Part shown: positions 60,255-64,000 of the stretch, piece by piece
Layout: each line of letters begins with the position of its first letter
Position numbering within the stretch: the first letter of the stretch is position 1
DNA from: Sphingobacteriales bacterium
GTDB taxonomy: Bacteria; Bacteroidota; Bacteroidia; Sphingobacteriales; Sphingobacteriaceae
DNA: 64,000 bases
NCBI GenBank assembly: GCA_025353765.1
Contig: JANXOD010000016.1
Location: forward strand, 248,001-312,000
Direction: 5' to 3'
Translations under genes and position numbers: made by a program
The notes under the pieces: model-generated
Seen by the model: the letters and a program-made list of their open reading frames with translations, nothing else
The model's database searches: none
Told to the model about the DNA's origin: nothing

Positions 60255-61649
60255 TTAATTACAAACTGGGTTGCCTAAACTTTTAGTGATATAGTCTCTG
60301 GAGATATCTTTCAATTCGTCTTTAGTCATACTTCCTCCAGGATAATCAAAATTAGTTGAGTTAATATAACTATTTGCATCAGCTAAACCACTCCATGCTA
60401 AAGCTGTTGCATCTTTTATTGGGATATTATACAGCCCCGAAAGAAAAGTAGCCATTGGCTGTACATAATTAGTTGCCATATCTTGATGTTCAATGACCTG
60501 CAATTTATTTTGTCCCGTGTAAGCAAAATAAGAATGAATTACTTCATGAATTATAACAGTCGCTGAATTTTCTTTAGTACTTGGTAATAGAGTATTGGTA
60601 CTTATGCTTATGGTGCCGAAAAAGTTCCCACCTACAAAACCTGGTTGTGCATCAAATTTAGCAGCTACAGATTTGCCATTTTTATTAAATACATCCGGTG
60701 CATCCACTACACTAATTTGGACCTTAGTATTTTGATCTAACGCACTAATAATTTCACTTATTTTACCGGCTACATTAGAATTCTTTAGTGAGTTTACTAC
60801 TGCTTTCAAACAAGGGTCTTTAACCTCATTCTTAATATCAGCAGGTTTCGGTTCTGGCTTTTTAGGCTTTGGTGCAGCAGGTGCACCGCCTCCGCCATAT
60901 GACCAATGATGATGACTATCTTCATCTGGTTCAGGGCTATAATGACTACCAATAGGCTCTGAAGGAAAGTTATATGAAGGCCTATTATGATGAAACGGTT
61001 GACCTATCACCACCACCTCAGATAATGATCCACCATAGACTGTGGGGTCTCCACCAATAGGACCACTGTAGTCATTACTGCTACCACCGATGTAGCCACC
61101 ACCACCGCTGTCATTACCACGGGGTCCACTATCCTCACCCCGGAGACTACCATCCCAGGGTCGAGGCAGTGGGACTCTCGGTTTATCAGGGATTGACATT
61201 AATCTAAACGCAGAATAATTAGTAGAGGTCAATAGCCCCTTTTTCTCATCGTCAGCTCCGTTTGTAATTAATCTGCCAGAGCCATCATACATACTTAACC
61301 GACTTTTTTTATCTGTACCGAGGGTATACTGCTTAAGTATCCCAAGCGTTTGGCCATCCACAGTCATTACATTCAAGTCTATATACTCTTGTGATGAGCT
61401 AAGCAAAGTAAGCCCCAGTACATTTTCTCCTTTACTGTTTTTAACGATCTGGGCTTTGCTCCAATCGGGGGTATACCCGTTCACATTGGGAGTTCCAGAG
61501 CTAGCAGATGCTTGTTGAGTACGATACCAATTTTGGGCTTCTTGCAGTAAAATCGGATCGGCAGGTTGCTCTATTTTAAGCGGTGCATCTTTCCTACAGG
61601 AAATAGAAAATACAATAAGTGCTATTAATAGGTAGGGGTAAATTTTCAT
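60255..61649 (-). CDS. Lipoprotein with HExxH C-terminal domain (candidate polymorphic toxin 2)
   Basis: 464 aa, paralog of 9621-11072. Lipobox region SISCRKDAPLK (Cys18), shared N-terminal domain (residues 19-150: PADPILLQEAQNWY, YTPDWSKAQIVKNSKG, DKKSRL), then a Gly/Pro/Ser-rich linker containing LSEVVVIGQ (a motif common at plug-like or exported-toxin junctions), a His-rich patch and a Pro/Lys stretch. The C-terminal domain from residue 270 has IIHEVIHSYFAYTG (His368, Glu369, His372), a metallopeptidase-like HExxH, and a last Cys. The tip sequence differs from the first paralog, as in polymorphic toxins. Between 109-bp repeats. Confidence 0.65.
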   Translation of the reverse strand: MKIYPYLLIALIVFSISCRKDAPLKIEQPADPILLQEAQNWYRTQQASASSGTPNVNGYTPDWSKAQIVKNSKGENVLGLTLLSSSQEYIDLNVMTVDGQTLGILKQYTLGTDKKSRLSMYDGSGRLITNGADDEKKGLLTSTNYSAFRLMSIPDKPRVPLPRPWDGSLRGEDSGPRGNDSGGGGYIGGSSNDYSGPIGGDPTVYGGSLSEVVVIGQPFHHNRPSYNFPSEPIGSHYSPEPDEDSHHHWSYGGGGAPAAPKPKKPEPKPADIKNEVKDPCLKAVVNSLKNSNVAGKISEIISALDQNTKVQISVVDAPDVFNKNGKSVAAKFDAQPGFVGGNFFGTISISTNTLLPSTKENSATVIIHEVIHSYFAYTGQNKLQVIEHQDMATNYVQPMATFLSGLYNIPIKDATALAWSGLADANSYINSTNFDYPGGSMTKDELKDISRDYITKSLGNPVCN

Positions 61650-61674
61650 GTTAATTGTTTAGTTTTTAGCATAT

Positions 61675-61714
61675 ATTTTAGGTACAACCTGCTTAAAGTT
61701 TGAAATGTTTTAAA
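61675..61714 (-). promoter_or_regulatory. Leader shared with the first lipoprotein gene (copy 2)
   Basis: On the minus strand: TTTTAAAACATTTCAAACTT, then TAAGCAGGTTGTACCTAAAAT, 25 bp before the ATG. It closely matches 9565-9600 upstream of the paralog, with which it probably shares regulation. The rest of 61715-61797 shows no gene. Confidence 0.5.
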
Positions 61715-61797
61715 ATCTGAGATTATTTAAAAATCAGGGAGGGAAAGAAAAAGTAAAGGACAAAAGCATCCCATTTTTGAATGCTCAAACAAACACC

Positions 61798-61906
61798 ATG
61801 TCATTCCGAACGAGTGATAACGAGGAGGAAACTAATTAGGTGCTTAAAACAAATTGAGATAGTAATACCAAATAAGTTCCCTCACCTTGCAGGTTCGGGA
61901 TGACAT
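61798..61906. repeat. 109-bp dispersed element, copy 3
   Basis: Starts ATGTCATTCCGAACGAGTGA and ends GGTTCGGGATGACAT. The ends form a 14-bp inverted repeat with one mismatch. Same orientation as copy 2 on the other side of the lipoprotein/partner cassette. 61907-62026 shows no gene. Confidence 0.8.
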
Positions 61907-62026
61907 GGAGGAAATGGGTTTTGGGATGTACACAAGACTGTACCGTGTTGCATTTCTTTAAAGGGCTGAGGCTGAATTAGCAAGAATAGTAAAATAACAA
62001 AAAATAAATATGTTCTTCTCGCCTTA

Positions 62027-62575
62027 TTACCCCTCGGTAGTTGATTTCTTCCCCTTCCTGATTATAAATGAAAATATCATCAAAGCTATGGAAGGTAAAC
62101 CAATCCATACCAATTCACTTTGTATTACTGCTAATCCCTTGCCTTTAAAAAAAGTAGTGATGCTAATGGGAGACACTTTAATAGGCCGGAATGGAAAGAA
62201 ATAACGTTGATTATTAAATGGCGAAAAAAAGGCTACACCCAATCCGCCTGTGGTCATAGCATCCAGTATAGCATGAGATACACAGGATAAGAACAGGAAT
62301 ATAAAGATCCGTGTTTTCTCTTTTGAAGTTTGCGATCGGTAAAAAGCAAAAACAAGTACTATTGAAAGAATAAGGGCAAATACAATAGAATGTGTAAATC
62401 CACGATGTCCCCAAAATGAATCATATGGAACACCGAATTTAAATCCTATGGAGTCTGCATCAGGTAGAATAGAAACAATCATTCCCATTAACATAAGTTT
62501 TCCCTGCATTCTTTTTACAATGCCTGTAGAGCCAAATGCTAATGATGCGGCTGCATGTCCGAATGCTGATGCCAT
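62027..62575 (-). CDS. YdjM-like membrane metal-dependent hydrolase
   Basis: 182 aa from MASAFGHAAASLAFG at 62575 (an upstream ATG at 62608 adds 11 unlike residues). Four membrane segments, with the family's metal motifs: LPDADSIGF, WGHRGFTHS and CVSHAILDAMTTGG. Members of the YdjM/YfhO-like hydrolase family are predicted to cut phospholipid-related substrates in the membrane. The substrate is unknown. A single gene between accessory locus 2 and the SMI1 gene. Confidence 0.85.
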   Translation of the reverse strand: MASAFGHAAASLAFGSTGIVKRMQGKLMLMGMIVSILPDADSIGFKFGVPYDSFWGHRGFTHSIVFALILSIVLVFAFYRSQTSKEKTRIFIFLFLSCVSHAILDAMTTGGLGVAFFSPFNNQRYFFPFRPIKVSPISITTFFKGKGLAVIQSELVWIGLPSIALMIFSFIIRKGKKSTTEG

Positions 62576-62750
62576 GATAACAGGAATTTCTTCTTGTAAA
62601 GAAAGCAAATTTTTTTGAGAGGAAATCTGAAGCGAAAAGCCTTATCGTCTGTTCGGATAGCTGTGATAGGATAATTTAATTAAATGCGATTGTAATTAAA
62701 ATATTCAAGCTATTTTTAGCAGGTTATATAAAACCTAAAATCACCTTTAA

Positions 62751-63251
62751 ATGGAAAAGATTTGGAATGAATTCATTGGTCATCTTACTAAAACAGAGCC
62801 GGAGTCCCTTAGCAAAATTAACCCTCCTGCTACAACAGAGCAATTAAATGAAGCTAAGGCTATATTGGGTTCTGTATTTCACGAAGATATAGAACAGCTT
62901 TACCATTTAGCAAATGGATTTACAGAGGGCGCTTATTTACTTAGAGATGATTATCGTATTTTGCCCATAGATGAAATGATTAAACAATCTCTTGCTTTGG
63001 CAGGAAAGCGTATTTTTACTGATTATGAAGCCGGGCAATCCAGAAAAATAAAAAAAGGTGATATGATTGTTTTGGCATTAGCTGAAGAAGATAATTGTGA
63101 TGTAGAAAAAATAAGTATTTCTGTTACAAGAGGAAAAACGAATGTTGCCATTTGGTTTAAAGAAGACGGAATTCATGATTATGAAGAAGTTATTGATACT
63201 TCAGAAACTTTAGAAGAATGGCTAACCTCAGTATTAGAGTATTACAGTTAG
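62751..63251 (+). CDS. SMI1/KNR4 (SUKH) family protein
   Basis: 166 aa. Fits the SMI1/KNR4 (SUKH) fold: PPATTEQLNEAKAILGSVFHEDIEQLYHLANG, then LRDDYRILPIDEMI and VAIWFKEDGIHDYEEVIDTS. In bacteria these proteins mostly serve as immunity to polymorphic toxins, and others are housekeeping. It stands alone without a toxin partner but near locus 2. Its end overlaps a possible longer start of the carbonic anhydrase gene; the ATG at 63278 removes that. Confidence 0.75.
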   Translation: MEKIWNEFIGHLTKTEPESLSKINPPATTEQLNEAKAILGSVFHEDIEQLYHLANGFTEGAYLLRDDYRILPIDEMIKQSLALAGKRIFTDYEAGQSRKIKKGDMIVLALAEEDNCDVEKISISVTRGKTNVAIWFKEDGIHDYEEVIDTSETLEEWLTSVLEYYS

Positions 63252-63277
63252 AAAGAATAAAGAAATTAAAGAGAACA

Positions 63278-63799
63278 ATGCCTCTCATATTACCAGTAAA
63301 AGGAAAATCACCCAGCATCGGAAACGATTGTTTCATTGCAGAAAATGCGACTATTGTGGGCGAGGTAGTCATGGGCAATAACTGTTCGGTATGGTTTAAT
63401 GCGGTCATCCGCGGAGACGTAAATTCTATTCATATCGGCAATAATACCAATATCCAGGATGGAGCCGTCATTCATTGTACATATCAAAAAGCGGCAACTA
63501 CTATTGGGAATAATGTTTCCATAGGCCATAATGCTTTAGTACATGGTTGTACCTTACAGGATCATGTTTTGATTGGGATGGGCGCTATTGTGATGGATCA
63601 TGTGGTTGTGGAAGAGTATTGCATTATTGCAGCAGGTGCTGTCGTATTAGAGAATACCATTTGTGAATCCGGCTTTTTATATGCGGGTATGCCGGCCAAA
63701 AAGATAAAACCGATTACAGATCATCAGCGTGAATTGCTCAATAAACTTTCTGAAAACTATATGATGTATTCCAAATGGTTTACTGATCCGGAGGGATAG
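63278..63799 (+). CDS. Gamma-class carbonic anhydrase-like protein
   Basis: 173 aa from the ATG at 63278. A left-handed beta-helix of hexapeptide repeats (VVMGNNCSVWFNAVIRGD, HIGNNTNIQDGAVIHC, TIGNNVSIGHNALVHGC, VLIGMGAIVMDHVV) with His ligands in IHC, IGHN and VHGC. Gamma-carbonic anhydrase or related metal enzyme in the cytosol. It converges with the Ig-like gene, whose last 20 nt overlap this gene's end. The longer start at 63218 would lie inside the SMI1 gene. Confidence 0.88.
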   Translation: MPLILPVKGKSPSIGNDCFIAENATIVGEVVMGNNCSVWFNAVIRGDVNSIHIGNNTNIQDGAVIHCTYQKAATTIGNNVSIGHNALVHGCTLQDHVLIGMGAIVMDHVVVEEYCIIAAGAVVLENTICESGFLYAGMPAKKIKPITDHQRELLNKLSENYMMYSKWFTDPEG

Positions 63800-64000
63800 A
63801 GATTTTTTCTTCCAGGTCCCAGTTTGGGCGAAGCGATATTTCTTTATCAAAGTTCCAGATCTTTTCGGGATGTTTCTTTGTTTTAACATTGCCCGTATCC
63901 CATTGCCCGTTTTTATTTGCATCATAAACCACCCGGATATAGTATTTTGCGGTGGGATAAGAAGTATAATTTATAGTGGTGTTTTTTGTGATTACATCTG
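63780..64000 (-). CDS. C-terminal part of an Ig-like domain protein
   Basis: Partial, entering from the right window edge. The visible 72 residues read DVITKNTTINYTSYP, then YYIRVVYDANKNGQWDTGNV, KHPEKIWNFDKEI and SLRPNWDLEEKI, with stop at 63780-63782. This ending, with a calcium-type DANKNGQWD loop, is typical of the long Ig-like (Big_5-type) surface proteins of Sphingobacteriales. Overlaps the carbonic anhydrase gene tail to tail by 20 nt. Confidence 0.7.
   Translation of the reverse strand, partial: DVITKNTTINYTSYPTAKYYIRVVYDANKNGQWDTGNVKTKKHPEKIWNFDKEISLRPNWDLEEKISIPPDQ

Noticed and set aside
1-64000. tRNA or rRNA genes
   Set aside because: Scanning for T-loop type GGTTCGAATCC and related sequences gave no convincing cloverleaf. 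A short tRNA could still be missed by eye.

Overview
The window looks like a chromosomal segment of a low-GC Bacteroidota, most likely of the Sphingobacteriaceae (Pedobacter-like). The signs are a DUF5916 outer-membrane protein, a sdhCAB-type respiratory complex with one large cytochrome b subunit, Bacteroidota-style ATG starts without clear Shine-Dalgarno sequences, many small secreted or lipoprotein genes, and REP-like palindromes. No tRNA or rRNA gene and no CRISPR array was seen. The assignment rests on protein content and gene order only.

Layout. 0-9.3 kb: end of an HlyD-type secretion adaptor, a thiamine pair (ThiE-like plus a TPK-like protein without its acidic motifs), a sigma/anti-sigma operon, and a polA-histidine kinase-DinB-thioesterase operon. 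9.6-13.5 kb: accessory locus 1, a lipoprotein with a variable C-terminal HExxH domain, then secreted immunity-like proteins and a displaced C-terminal tip. 13.5-15.5 kb: a transposase remnant and REP-like palindromes around a Gp37-like/TcmP pair. 15.6-51 kb: mostly housekeeping genes (tag, trmB, fucose synthase, beta-CASP nuclease, sdh operon, HtrA, dapF, SNF2 helicase, msrA, yifB, ffh, DUF5916, glycosyltransferase, LysM glucosaminidases, recQ, ruvX, thiL). 51-54.3 kb: divergent nadA/nadB. 54.3-62 kb: accessory locus 2, with a 21-bp repeat array, DUF559, a DGQHR/PD-(D/E)XK protein plus a Dam-type methylase carrying a G9 tract, and a second lipoprotein/immunity pair between two 109-bp direct repeats. 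62-64 kb: YdjM-like membrane protein, SMI1/KNR4 protein, gamma carbonic anhydrase and the end of an Ig-like protein.

How the parts fit. The two accessory loci carry paralogous lipoproteins with the same N-terminal half, a Gly/Pro-rich linker and different HExxH C-terminal domains, the same upstream leader, and related exported partner proteins. This is the arrangement expected of a polymorphic toxin-immunity family. Independently, the methylase and DGQHR genes overlap by 4 nt and look like a compact modification/restriction-like module that could be switched by slippage at the G9 tract. Three arrays of degenerate repeats with an exact 21-bp period, each open in one frame as a 7-residue repeat, lie at 16.2, 42.4 and 54.4 kb and are not explained by any gene.

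Functional calls are made from motifs read by eye. No database search was run.
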